From G963674665 sp964609625 (GTDB lineage: Bacteria; Desulfobacterota; Desulfovibrionia; Desulfovibrionales; Desulfovibrionaceae), in contig CAZSRS010000016.1 of NCBI GenBank assembly GCA_964609625.1, positions 25,074 through 89,073 of the forward strand: 64,000 bases of DNA, read 5' to 3'. Below, piece after piece: positions 7,814 through 16,104 of the stretch. The notes under the pieces were generated by a model. That model was not told where the DNA came from. It ran no database searches and saw only the letters and a program-made list of their open reading frames with translations. Every line of letters starts with the position of its first letter. Position 1 is the stretch's first letter. Position numbers and translations under genes: made by a program.

Positions 7814-9565
7814 TTATCCCGCCTTGCGGATCTGCACGCTTTGGCGCTCCAGCCGTGCTTTGCGGATATCCTTGAATGCGTCCACCAAAGAAACGAGCTT
7901 GCCATACTGGCGTTTGATTTCCAGCCCGTAGGAGGTAAGTTCGGTATCCTTTTTCTCCACGTAGTTACCACGGATGTAACTGTCGGACAGGAGGCGCTCG
8001 CCGATGTGGATGATGTGGGAAACCAGCTCGTCGAAATAGTTGACTACCTCGAACTTGAGGTCGTGCATCAGAGCGCAGATCTGTTTGAGGGCATCGAGCC
8101 GGGAGAGTCGTTTGCCCTTGATATGCCCCTGTTTGAGGTCTTCCAGCGCGCGGACCATGCGTGCTTGCTGGATGTAGCTGTACTTGGTCCAGACCTCCTG
8201 AAAAAGGGAGTGCAGTTCCTGGAAGGACTCGTAGTTCTTGGTGTCCAGGAGGTAGTTGTCCAGGACCATGGCGATCTTGGCGAAGAACTCGTCGGAGTAG
8301 CTGATGATGCGGCGCTGGTGCTTGGAGAGCCAAGCGTAGAGGAACTTGAGCCGCTTTTCATCGGTTTCGGTGTTCTCCACCACCTCGTGGCGCTTGAAGA
8401 CGATTGCCCCTCGATATTCCCCGCGCACGATGTCGTTGAGGCGCAGGAACATGTTGTAGGTGTCCTTGATGATGTTGACATTGTCCATGACCTCGCCCGT
8501 GAGGGGGTGGATGACCTCCTGGCTTTCCACTGAAAGGGCGCGGTCCTGGCGGATGTTGTAGGGGCTGTATTTGTGTTGCCGGTATTTGACCCGGAGGATG
8601 ACCACATTCTTGCGTGGGTCGAGAAAAAAACCACCTTTCTTGAGTTTGGCGATGATCTCGCTCTGCTCCTTCTCCACACGCACCAGGGCGACCTTTTCCA
8701 CCGAAGGATAGTGCTTGGCGGTTGGGGAGGAAAACATGGAAGTGATCGTGCGGTCGGATTGGCTGAGCACGCGGACCATGAACTCCTCGCCGAGCTTGTG
8801 CAGGCGTCTGGCGAAGAGCGCCGCGGAGGTTCTGCGCTCGGAGGCGATGGGAAAGCCGTATAGCTCCATGAGGTACTGATAGACGAAGAGTCTGTTGCGC
8901 TCGTAGAGCTGGTTGTCGCCAACCCTGAATTTCCCGAGTCTCAGGCCGAAGCGCTTGATTTCCGCGTCCAGATCAGAGGGAAATGAACCGTAGACCCCGG
9001 AGAGGGTGAAATTTCCGAAACTGTCCGTATTCAGAACATGGGCTCGATCCATCAGCTTCAGGTAGTCGAGCATCTTGGGGTAGAGTTCCAGATCCGAAAT
9101 ATCCTTATTGACGAAGCGGTTGGAAAAACTCTCCTGTTCCTTGCGCGGCAAGCGGTTCATCACGGTGTGCAGGTTCTGCGAGAAGACGGAATGCTCCAAA
9201 GGGCAGGTGGTTCCTCCCGTGACATCCTGGTACTCCATGAGGTTGTGAATGATGTCGAACTGGAAGATTTCCTGGAAATAATTGACCGGGCGATTCAGGG
9301 CGACCATGCTGAAGCCCGGGAGATCCTTGTGTTCGAAGAGGTCGGTCTCAAAGGAGGGCAGCAGTTCCCGGGATTCCACCAGGGGATAGTTTTTCAGTTC
9401 GAAATACGGCTTGACCAGGCAGAATTTGACGTGAACCAGGTCGAGATAGTCCTTGAGCGCCTGAATCGACGTGATGGTGGAGGAACAGGTAAAGCCGTTT
9501 TGTTTTCCACAGCCATAGGACTGTCCTTCACAAAAGGTGTCTTGCCAATCAAATGAAGATGTCAT
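7814..9565 (-). CDS. Large unknown protein with a cysteine-bearing N-terminus
   Basis: A 583-residue protein I cannot assign. The N-terminus has cysteines at 12, 19 and 27 and another near 49, and a CPLEHSVF segment near 140. The rest is mostly helical and charged, with no signal peptide, transmembrane segment or P-loop that I can see. Motifs such as LRVKYRQHKYSPYNIRQDRA and IHPLTGEVMDNVNI are well ordered and the codon use matches the neighbours, so it is a real gene. It lies 58 bases upstream of gcvT on the same strand and could be read with it. It resembles long helical proteins of unknown role in related sulfate reducers, but no function is claimed. Confidence 0.88.
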   Translation of the reverse strand: MTSSFDWQDTFCEGQSYGCGKQNGFTCSSTITSIQALKDYLDLVHVKFCLVKPYFELKNYPLVESRELLPSFETDLFEHKDLPGFSMVALNRPVNYFQEIFQFDIIHNLMEYQDVTGGTTCPLEHSVFSQNLHTVMNRLPRKEQESFSNRFVNKDISDLELYPKMLDYLKLMDRAHVLNTDSFGNFTLSGVYGSFPSDLDAEIKRFGLRLGKFRVGDNQLYERNRLFVYQYLMELYGFPIASERRTSAALFARRLHKLGEEFMVRVLSQSDRTITSMFSSPTAKHYPSVEKVALVRVEKEQSEIIAKLKKGGFFLDPRKNVVILRVKYRQHKYSPYNIRQDRALSVESQEVIHPLTGEVMDNVNIIKDTYNMFLRLNDIVRGEYRGAIVFKRHEVVENTETDEKRLKFLYAWLSKHQRRIISYSDEFFAKIAMVLDNYLLDTKNYESFQELHSLFQEVWTKYSYIQQARMVRALEDLKQGHIKGKRLSRLDALKQICALMHDLKFEVVNYFDELVSHIIHIGERLLSDSYIRGNYVEKKDTELTSYGLEIKRQYGKLVSLVDAFKDIRKARLERQSVQIRKAG

Positions 9566-9755
9566 TTTTGTTTAATTCCAACATGATAGCTTTTTCTTGG
9601 TGGTTGATTCGTCCAGTGCCCACGACTTTTTTTTCTAGATTTTTATTATATCTTATTTCCGCGTGGATCTCAACGTATTACGCTGCCTTGAACGTGGTGC
9701 ATCGCGACACGAGTTGTCGAGGTATTCCGGATTTCAGGGCGCGGTTGCCAAGCTC

Positions 9756-9783
9756 TTGACATTTCGCGTGGTTGTTACATAGT
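9756..9783 (+). promoter_or_regulatory. Probable sigma-70 promoter of the GAF-protein gene
   Basis: TTGACA followed after 16 bases by CATAGT, 32 bases upstream of the ATG at 9815, in a 249-bp gap shared with the divergent 583-residue gene. The rest of that gap is AT-rich and shows no further motif I trust. Confidence 0.5.
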
Positions 9784-9814
9784 GATGTCAATCGGAGCGG
9801 GATAGAACAAACCC

Positions 9815-10783
9815 ATGGAAAACGAGCATTATTTACAACGTGTACTGAGCCTTGTGTGCAGCGTCTTCGACGCGTATTCCGCCGTGTTGCTGCTGCGCCA
9901 CGAGGAAGATACGTATCGCCCGGACGTCTGGTTCAGCCTGGGGGACAATGTTGACAAGGAGTGCCGCGTGACGTCGGGAAAAGGTCTCGTGGGCGCCATC
10001 CTCGCTTCGAAGCAACCCATGTTGATCAACAACTTCGACAGTTCCAAGGGGCGGTTGGAGTATTACGGACAGGATAGCGAGCAGAGTATCAAGGCCTTCA
10101 TGGGTTGCCCCCTCAAGGATGACCTCGGCGTTCTCTGTCTGGACAGCAAACGGACATACTCCTTCAGTGACAAGGACCAGAAGCTGCTGCACCTCTTCGC
10201 GGACCTGATCCAGGACTACAGACTCAGACTGGTGGCGGCACGCAAGCACGAGGTTGAATCCACCTACTATCACAGCCTCCAACTCATCCAGGGGCTTCGC
10301 AAGCGCATGAGCCGTTGGGACGCCTTTCTGGAGAATTTCCTTTTGCTTCTCTCCGAGTGCACCGGGTTCGAGTATTGTTTTCTGGCAGCCCGCGACGAGA
10401 AAGGCAAATCCTACTACCTGGAAGGCTCGAGCCGCCCCCTTTTTTCCGGACGAAATCAGGACTTGAGCTTTCCCATCGGGACGGGGTTGGTGGGCTGGGT
10501 GTTCAAGAACAACAGCCCGGTCTTCGTCGGAGAGCAGGATCGTGGCAGGGCGCTTTCGCCACTGTTCGGCAAGAACGTCGAGACACCGGAGTTCCGGAGC
10601 CTGATGTGCCTGCCGCTGCATTTTTCCAGAGCCACCCGAGGTGTTCTGGGCTTCGTCCATCCTGATTTTCTCGACATTTCCGACCACGTCAAGGTTTTCA
10701 GCGAGCTGGCGGCGGTCAATCTGGAATTGTTTCTTGAGAACCTGTACCTCAAGAGCAAAATGAGCCAGCTCCGACAAGCCTGA
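9815..10783 (+). CDS. Tandem GAF-domain protein
   Basis: A 322-residue cytoplasmic protein with two GAF sensor domains and no output domain. The first (about 1-135) has the GAF pattern GKGLVGAILASKQPMLINN, then MGCPLKDDLGVLCLDSKR and SFSDKDQKLLHLFADL. The second (about 165-315) repeats it with GTGLVGWVFKNNSPVFVG and MCLPLHFSRATRGVLGFVHP. GAF domains bind small ligands or cyclic nucleotides; here the ligand is unknown. The gene ends 19 bases before the IMPase gene and is probably cotranscribed with it. Lack of an enzyme domain suggests it works through a partner. Confidence 0.88.
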   Translation: MENEHYLQRVLSLVCSVFDAYSAVLLLRHEEDTYRPDVWFSLGDNVDKECRVTSGKGLVGAILASKQPMLINNFDSSKGRLEYYGQDSEQSIKAFMGCPLKDDLGVLCLDSKRTYSFSDKDQKLLHLFADLIQDYRLRLVAARKHEVESTYYHSLQLIQGLRKRMSRWDAFLENFLLLLSECTGFEYCFLAARDEKGKSYYLEGSSRPLFSGRNQDLSFPIGTGLVGWVFKNNSPVFVGEQDRGRALSPLFGKNVETPEFRSLMCLPLHFSRATRGVLGFVHPDFLDISDHVKVFSELAAVNLELFLENLYLKSKMSQLRQA

Positions 10784-10802
10784 ACGGCTGCAGTGCGATA
10801 AC

Positions 10803-11651
10803 ATGGAATCCACGTCCAGCATGTTTTTGAATTCTCCAGACTGGAGCGCCGTGCTGCATCGAACCCTCGAGGCTGCGCGCGAAGCCGGTGCCATCATCCG
10901 CGACCACTGGTCCAAACCACGCTCTATTCGTTTCAAAGGGCCCATCGACCTGGTCACGGAAACCGACCTGGCCGTGGAGCGCCATCTGCGTGACCGGCTG
11001 GCGGATATTCTGCCCTGGGCCGGTTTTGTCGGTGAGGAGACCGCCGCGCGGGAGACAGGCTTCGAGTCCACGGTCTGGGTGGTGGACCCCCTGGACGGCA
11101 CCACCAACTTCGCGCACAAGCTGCCCTTCGTGGCCACGTCCATAGGCCTTTGGCATCAGGGGGGAATACAGCTCGGTGTGGTCTACAATCCCATCATGGA
11201 CGAACTGTTCTGGGCCGGCCGCGGCCAGGGCGCTTTTTGCAACGGTGAGCCCATGCGCGTGAGTCAGGCAGCGGAACTGCGGCTGTGCATGGCGGCCACC
11301 GGTTTTCCCTACAGCATTCTGCAGCACGTGGACCCCATACTGGAGTGCCTGCGCAGGACTCTGACCAACTGCCGGGGCCTGCGACGCTATGGCGCGGCGG
11401 CTCTGGACTTGGCCTATCTCGCCTGGGGGCGTCTGGATGTCTTCTATGAGGCCTTCCTGCACCCCTGGGACACGGCTGCGGGCTGGTTGCTGGTGGAAGA
11501 GGCCGGCGGCAGGGTTACACGGCTCGACCCTTCCCGACCTTTCAGGCTCGAGGCCAAGACTATCCTGGCCACCAACGGCCTGGTTCACGAAGACATTGCC
11601 GCGCTCCTGCGGGGCGCGGGGTTGGAACAGGCAGCCTCAGAAGAGACGTGA
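10803..11651 (+). CDS. Inositol monophosphatase family protein
   Basis: Metal-dependent phosphatase of the IMPase/SuhB/CysQ superfamily acting on sugar or inositol phosphates or nucleotide bisphosphates. Of 282 residues, the metal-binding motifs are GEET at 77-80, VVDPLDGTTNF at about 93-103, and WDTAAGWLLVEEAGG near 218. All catalytic acidic residues are present. The substrate cannot be told from sequence; SuhB-like inositol phosphatase or a 3'(2'),5'-bisphosphatase are both possible. The last 15 bases overlap the end of the convergent Nudix gene. Confidence 0.92.
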   Translation: MESTSSMFLNSPDWSAVLHRTLEAAREAGAIIRDHWSKPRSIRFKGPIDLVTETDLAVERHLRDRLADILPWAGFVGEETAARETGFESTVWVVDPLDGTTNFAHKLPFVATSIGLWHQGGIQLGVVYNPIMDELFWAGRGQGAFCNGEPMRVSQAAELRLCMAATGFPYSILQHVDPILECLRRTLTNCRGLRRYGAAALDLAYLAWGRLDVFYEAFLHPWDTAAGWLLVEEAGGRVTRLDPSRPFRLEAKTILATNGLVHEDIAALLRGAGLEQAASEET

Positions 11652-12182
11652 GAAAATCAACCCCTGGTGGTGGGCGTGGAGCAGGGCCGGGGTGAGTAGT
11701 TCCTCGAAGTTTTCCACGAGAAAGCGTACCTCGTCGGGATCCAGAAAGGCGCCATCTTCCACTTCGTCCGGATTGGGCGTTGGCGGGGTGTCGATGCGCC
11801 CCCCACTGTAGATGGTCACGAATTCGTAGCCCGTGGCCTTGCAGGCCCTCACCTCGTTGAGAAACACCAGACTCTTGGCCACGAGGCCCAACTCCTCGCG
11901 CAGTTCGCGCAGGGCCGCGTCTTCCCGGGCCTCGCCTGCCTTGACATGTCCGGTGGCCGAGAGGTCCCAGAACCCAGGATATATCTTCTTGCTCCGACTG
12001 CGACGTTGCAGATAGACCCTATTGCAGCTATCATAGATCAAGACCATGACGGAACGGTGCATGAGCGACTGCTTGTGCGCCTCGACCAAAGGCAGGACTC
12101 CCAGGGGGCGATCTTGGGCGTCCACTATTTCCACAAGCTCCGAAATGCCGGAATTTTGATCAGCTAGAGGCTTTTTTTTCAT
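11637..12182 (-). CDS. Nudix hydrolase
   Basis: A 181-residue protein with a complete Nudix box starting at GHVKAGEAREDAALREL and continuing REELGL, giving G-x5-E-x7-REUxEExGU. These residues bind the metal that hydrolyses nucleoside diphosphate-linked compounds. The flanking regions (EIVDAQDRPLG, YLQRRSRSKKIYPGFWD) resemble the YfcD / isopentenyl-diphosphate isomerase-like branch. Its start codon overlaps the possible ATG at 12181 on the other strand, and its end overlaps the IMPase end by 15 bases, so it is packed between two oppositely directed genes. The substrate is unknown. Confidence 0.92.
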   Translation of the reverse strand: MKKKPLADQNSGISELVEIVDAQDRPLGVLPLVEAHKQSLMHRSVMVLIYDSCNRVYLQRRSRSKKIYPGFWDLSATGHVKAGEAREDAALRELREELGLVAKSLVFLNEVRACKATGYEFVTIYSGGRIDTPPTPNPDEVEDGAFLDPDEVRFLVENFEELLTPALLHAHHQGLIFSRLF

Positions 12183-12270
12183 GCGGCAGACACCGAATGG
12201 ATTGGGGGTTGGTCCAGGGCCACGGAGGATATCCAGGCCATCCAGGGCGGCAGGGGTATCCGGCGTTTCC

Positions 12271-12774
12271 GTGGTGTCCGGGGCAGTGGAGTTCTTCAGG
12301 CTCGGCAGCGTGGACCTGGAACAGATCCTCGCCCTGGAGAAGCAGTGTTTCTCCTGCCCCTGGAACGAAAAGCAGTTCAGGCTCGCCCTGGATCAAAAGA
12401 TGTTCAATATCTTTGGATTGCGGGAGCATGGCCGCCTGCTGGCCTACCTCTCCCTCTATCACATCGGCGAGGAGATGGAAATCCTGAACCTGGCCGTCAC
12501 CCCGGCGCGCCGCAGGCAGGGACTCGGGTCCAGGCTCCTGGGCCTGGTGCTGCAGATCGGCCGCAACATGGGCATCGAGCACGTTCTTCTCGAGGTGCGG
12601 GAAAGCAACGTGGCCGCACGCTCCCTTTACGCAGGCCTTGGATTCCGGCAGGTGGGAGTGCGCAGGCGCTACTATCCGGACAACGGCGAGGACGCGCTGC
12701 TCCTGCGTCTGGAGTTGGGCGAGGCCCTCTCCACACCTTCACGGGTCTCCCCTGCAGGGGGCGTGGGGACCTGA
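12271..12774 (+). CDS. rimI: Ribosomal protein bS18-alanine N-acetyltransferase RimI (GNAT)
   Basis: GNAT acetyltransferase that acetylates the N-terminal alanine of ribosomal protein S18. Core motifs are EILNLAVTPARRRQGLGSRL (acetyl-CoA pyrophosphate loop R-R-x-G-L/I-G), LEVRESNVAARSLYAGLGF and RRRYYPDNGEDALLL, the last being characteristic of RimI. The frame is open from an ATG at 12181, but that start would add about 30 poorly conserved residues and would overlap the Nudix start; GTG codons at 12271, 12274 and 12286 give the family length of about 160. The exact start is uncertain. Confidence 0.87.
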   Translation: MVSGAVEFFRLGSVDLEQILALEKQCFSCPWNEKQFRLALDQKMFNIFGLREHGRLLAYLSLYHIGEEMEILNLAVTPARRRQGLGSRLLGLVLQIGRNMGIEHVLLEVRESNVAARSLYAGLGFRQVGVRRRYYPDNGEDALLLRLELGEALSTPSRVSPAGGVGT

Positions 12775-12924
12775 CCGGTCACGGGGCACCCGCGGATTAG
12801 TCCCCTGGCATCGGACCTTTCAAGCCCCACGGGCTTGCACGCCGCGAAAAATCGGCTACAACAGTCCCAACACGGATGACATCGGACAGCTTTGCCTGGA
12901 CGCCCAAGAACCGGGAGGTATTGG

Positions 12925-13698
12925 ATGAAAAAACTCATGGCCGCCAATTGGAAGATGCACAAAACCCTGGCCGAGGCACGGGCCACGGCCGATGCTCTGG
13001 TACGAAAGCTCGACCCGTTGCCGGAAGACAGGGAAGTGCTCGTGTTTCCACCGTTCACCGCCGTAGCCGGGGTCGCCGACGCCTTTGCCGGCAGGGATGG
13101 CTTTCACGTGGGGGGGCAGAATTTCTATCCAGCGGAAAAAGGCGCCTATACCGGGGAGATCGCCCCCGCGATGTTGCATGACCTGGGCTGTACGTACGTC
13201 CTTACCGGCCACTCCGAACGGCGTCACGTCCTGGGCGAGAGCAGCGAGTTCGTGGGGCTCAAGACGGCGTATGCCTTGGAGCAGGGTTTCAATGTCGTGC
13301 TGTGCATCGGCGAGACCATCGAAGAGCGCGAGGCCGGTCGGGTGGAATTTGTTCTGGAGGAGCAACTGCGCATCGGGCTGGCCGACGTGGGCAAGAGGGC
13401 AACGGCGCTGAATCTGTCCATCGCCTACGAACCTGTCTGGGCCATCGGCACGGGCAAGGTGGCCGGTCCGCCGGAAATCCTCGAAGCCCACGCCTTTGTA
13501 CGCAGGATGCTGGGGGAGATTCTGCCCCAGGCTGGGGCGGAGGTCCGCATCCTTTATGGCGGGTCCGTGAACCCGGACAACTGCCCTGAAATCATTTCGC
13601 TTGACAACGTGGAAGGAGTATTGGTAGGAGGTGCCTCTTTGGAGGTTGACAGCTTCAGCCGTATCGTGCTCGCCCAGGCCTCCACATCCCTGCACTAA
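12925..13698 (+). CDS. tpiA: Triosephosphate isomerase
   Basis: Glycolytic enzyme interconverting dihydroxyacetone phosphate and glyceraldehyde 3-phosphate. The 257 residues show the N-terminal AANWKMHKT (catalytic lysine), GHSERR (catalytic histidine), YEPVWAIGTGK (catalytic glutamate) and the phosphate loop ILYGGSVNPDN. The ATG at 12925 has GGGAGG six bases upstream. secG follows after ten bases, the common tpiA-secG arrangement. Confidence 0.97.
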   Translation: MKKLMAANWKMHKTLAEARATADALVRKLDPLPEDREVLVFPPFTAVAGVADAFAGRDGFHVGGQNFYPAEKGAYTGEIAPAMLHDLGCTYVLTGHSERRHVLGESSEFVGLKTAYALEQGFNVVLCIGETIEEREAGRVEFVLEEQLRIGLADVGKRATALNLSIAYEPVWAIGTGKVAGPPEILEAHAFVRRMLGEILPQAGAEVRILYGGSVNPDNCPEIISLDNVEGVLVGGASLEVDSFSRIVLAQASTSLH

Positions 13699-13708
13699 GG
13701 AGTACGCA

Positions 13709-14143
13709 TTGCAAGCCTTTGTTCTCGCGCTGCACGTCATCTTTTGTGTCGTCCTCGTCGTGGTTGTGCTGCTGCAATCCGGCAAGGAAGGCATGGGCGT
13801 GATCTTCGGCGGCGGCAGTAGCTCCCTGTTCGGCAGCTCCGGCGCCGGGGGGTTGCTCACCAAGATCACGGCCGTGGTGGCCACGTTGTTCATCATCACG
13901 TCGTTGTCGTATACTTACCTCACCCGTGAGAGCCATCTGGGCGAGCGTAGCGTGATGGATGCCGCGGTGGAGCAACAACTGGACGCACAGCAGGAGGCGC
14001 CAAAGCAGGAGCAGGGTATCGTGGTTGACGATGCCGCGCAAAAGGCCGAGGATGGCGGCGTCTCCGGCATCCAGACCGAAAACGCCGTGCAGGGGGCTCC
14101 GGAAAACGGAACCGACAGCTCGGGAGAAAAGCCCGCACAATGA
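13709..14143 (+). CDS. secG: Preprotein translocase subunit SecG
   Basis: Small inner-membrane subunit of the SecYEG channel. The 144-residue protein has two membrane segments (about 2-22 and 54-74) around the conserved QSGKEGMGVIFGGGSSSLFG loop. The start is a TTG at 13709, with AAGGAG six bases upstream overlapping the tpiA stop. The C-terminal tail is long and rich in Gln, Glu and Ala, a common low-complexity extension of SecG in this lineage. Confidence 0.94.
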   Translation: MQAFVLALHVIFCVVLVVVVLLQSGKEGMGVIFGGGSSSLFGSSGAGGLLTKITAVVATLFIITSLSYTYLTRESHLGERSVMDAAVEQQLDAQQEAPKQEQGIVVDDAAQKAEDGGVSGIQTENAVQGAPENGTDSSGEKPAQ

Positions 14144-14154
14144 TTCGATGGCAC

Positions 14155-14241
14155 GCCGAAGTGGTGGAACTGGTAGACACGCTATCTTGAGGGGGTAGTG
14201 GGCCAACGCCCGTGGGGGTTCGAGTCCCCCCTTCGGCACCA
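14155..14241 (+). tRNA. tRNA-Leu (anticodon GAG)
   Basis: An 87-base class II tRNA. The acceptor arm GCCGAAG pairs with CTTCGGC and is followed by A and an encoded CCA. The anticodon stem CTATC/GGTAG encloses TTGAGGG, giving anticodon GAG. The long variable arm GGGC-CAAC-GCCC is typical of leucine tRNA, and the T arm GGGGGTTCGAGTCCCCC is complete. It starts 11 bases after secG and is probably on the same transcript. Confidence 0.97.
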
Positions 14242-14298
14242 CATATTTGCATACAGAACGCGCTCATACAGGGCGCGTTCTGTGCTTCTTGGGTGGCC

Positions 14299-15159
14299 TC
14301 AAGAAGACGCCTGTGTCGTGCGCCGCAGAAACTCGATGCACTCCCGCGCCACGGCCGGATGGAAGAGCATGCCCACGTGCGACATGGGCAGGGTCTCGCG
14401 TTCCTCCCAGCCCGCCAGATCCAGCCGCAAGGATTGCTGCGGCAAAACGAACTCGTCTACCGGACTGTATACGCTGAGACAAGGGCAGGGGGGGCGGACG
14501 TCAGCGGCCTCGATGGATTGGATCAATCCCTGGTTGGGAATCAGGCCACGTGCCATGCGACCGATGCCGAAGGCAGCCAGCCTGCTGCCCTTGTGCGGCG
14601 CGCCGAGGGTCACTGCCGCGCGTACCAGGTCCCGATCCTTGCCCACGGACATATAATGCCGCGTGAGCAGCCCCCCGAGGCTGTGCCCCATGAGCACAAC
14701 GCCCTGGTCCGGGTGCTGGATTATCACCTCCCGAACGAACTGCTCCAATTCCTTGAAGGCTTTCTGGAAGTCTGATTTCCAGCAGTCGTACGTCAGGCCG
14801 TAGATGTTCTTGAATCCGGCACGCCGCAGCAGACGCCGGAAGAGCAGCCAGGCCGAGGCATTGTGATACAGGCCGTGCACCAGCACCACGGCAGGGCGGT
14901 CGTCATTGCGCGGTGACCTCGGCCGCCACAGACTACGTACATATCCCGAGACATAGGCCAGTCCCACCAGAAACTGGCTGCAAAAGGCGATGACCATGCA
15001 ACGCGGCACTGTCAGGAGCAGGGAATCGTTGGTCCTCTGCCGCAACCAGGGCAAGCCCTGGTTGTTGACCAGTTCGTAAATATAGAGCAGGAATGTGAGC
15101 GCGACCAGAACGGCCACGATCTTGGCATAGAGAATCAATAGCGAAAGCAGCAGGGTCAT
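14299..15159 (-). CDS. Membrane-anchored alpha/beta hydrolase, lipase-like
   Basis: A 286-residue protein with N-terminal hydrophobic segments (about 1-27 and near 50-70), then an alpha/beta-hydrolase domain. VVLVHGLYHNASAW is the oxyanion-hole region, VVLMGHSLGGLLTRHY holds the serine nucleophile, and a late VDEFVLPQQS and MSHVGMLFHP supply acid and histidine. This resembles the PGAP1/triacylglycerol-lipase group. The ATG at 15159 has GGAGA four to five bases upstream; a longer start at 15231 lies in the promoter. The substrate is unknown; an ester in the cell envelope is plausible. Confidence 0.88.
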   Translation of the reverse strand: MTLLLSLLILYAKIVAVLVALTFLLYIYELVNNQGLPWLRQRTNDSLLLTVPRCMVIAFCSQFLVGLAYVSGYVRSLWRPRSPRNDDRPAVVLVHGLYHNASAWLLFRRLLRRAGFKNIYGLTYDCWKSDFQKAFKELEQFVREVIIQHPDQGVVLMGHSLGGLLTRHYMSVGKDRDLVRAAVTLGAPHKGSRLAAFGIGRMARGLIPNQGLIQSIEAADVRPPCPCLSVYSPVDEFVLPQQSLRLDLAGWEERETLPMSHVGMLFHPAVARECIEFLRRTTQASS

Positions 15160-15202
15160 GGCGTCTCCAGGGCGAATTCCGGTTGTGTGCACGGCTTTTT
15201 CA

Positions 15203-15231
15203 TGAATAAGCAGAGGAATAATACCTGTCAA
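15203..15231 (-). promoter_or_regulatory. Probable sigma-70 promoter of the lipase-like gene
   Basis: On the minus strand TTGACA, 17 bases, TATTCA, located about 45 bases before the ATG at 15159 in the 86-bp gap shared with the divergent csaA-like gene. Confidence 0.5.
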
Positions 15232-15245
15232 GCAAGGGAATGATC

Positions 15246-15599
15246 ATGCAATTGACCGCATCTTATGAAGACTTCTTGAAGCTGGATATCCGCGTCGGCC
15301 GTATTGAACGTGTGAAGCCCTTTCCCAAGGCCAAAAAACCGGCCTACCGTCTGTGGGTCAACTTCGGCCCTCTGGGGGTGCGGCAGAGCAGCGCTCAGAT
15401 CACACGGTATTATACCCCTGAAGACTTGGTGGGGCGGCAGGTCCTGGCCGTGGTCAACTTACCTCCCAAGACCATCGCCGGGTTCAAATCAGAGGTATTG
15501 GTGTTGGGGGTGGACGGCACGCAGGATGAACAAGGAGGTGGTGGTGTGGTGTTGCTCATGCCGGAGCGTGAGGTATCCCTGGGCGCCCGGATGTACTGA
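15246..15599 (+). CDS. csaA: tRNA-binding domain protein, CsaA-like
   Basis: A small OB-fold protein of 117 residues related to CsaA and to the C-terminal domain of methionyl-tRNA synthetase. Diagnostic stretches are FLKLDIRVGRIERVKPFPKA, the QSSAQITRYYTPEDLVGRQV region and VNLPPKTIAGFKSEVLVLG. CsaA is described as a chaperone with export-related activity that also binds tRNA. AAGGGA lies six bases before the ATG at 15246, which is preferred over the ATG at 15240. Divergent from the lipase-like gene. Confidence 0.9.
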   Translation: MQLTASYEDFLKLDIRVGRIERVKPFPKAKKPAYRLWVNFGPLGVRQSSAQITRYYTPEDLVGRQVLAVVNLPPKTIAGFKSEVLVLGVDGTQDEQGGGGVVLLMPEREVSLGARMY

Positions 15600-15643
15600 C
15601 GCCACCGCGCGGGTGACGTCAGTGCTCGGGCAGGTGGCGCGGC

Positions 15644-15988
15644 TCAGTTGTCCGCATGGCTTTTGTGCAGCCGCCAGTGCTCCGGCGGGATGTCCATGCA
15701 GTATTCCCTGCCCCCCAGATGGGAGCAGAGCAGCAATCTGCCGCTGCCTTCTTCCCAGAACAGATTCCGGGACAAGAGGCTGATGCTGTCGCCCAGGGTC
15801 ATTTGCCGCATTGCCGCTTCCGGAACATACCGGGGCAGGATTTGCCGTGCAGCTTTTTTAATGGCTTCCAGGGCCTGCCGAGAGATGGCGATGTCTTCGA
15901 AATCGATGGCGTGCCAGGAATCCTGCCGGGAGTGTCCGGCCGGGGCCGCATGCCCGCCACAGCCTGGAGCGTGTTCATGTGTCTGCAT
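15644..15988 (-). CDS. Small unknown protein with His/Cys-rich N-terminus
   Basis: A 114-residue protein I do not recognise. Residues 1-20 are rich in His, Cys and Gly (HEHAPGCGGHAAPAGH), which could bind a metal; the rest is a compact charged domain with SLLSRNLFWEEG and LLLCSHLGGREYCMD. AAGGAGG stands about six bases before the ATG, so it is very likely translated. There is no signal peptide. It is encoded between csaA (convergent) and the large OmpA-NodB-CapA gene, 116 bases downstream of the latter's far end on the plus strand. Confidence 0.8.
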   Translation of the reverse strand: MQTHEHAPGCGGHAAPAGHSRQDSWHAIDFEDIAISRQALEAIKKAARQILPRYVPEAAMRQMTLGDSISLLSRNLFWEEGSGRLLLCSHLGGREYCMDIPPEHWRLHKSHADN

Positions 15989-16104
15989 GATGGGCCTCCT
16001 TTTCCGGTTTTGTCATGACCATGCAAGGAGTGCGCCTGACTGCGGGGGAATGACGGCAGGGGTGACTTACAGCCGCCCCTGCCGGTAGATTCGAGATACG
16101 TGTC

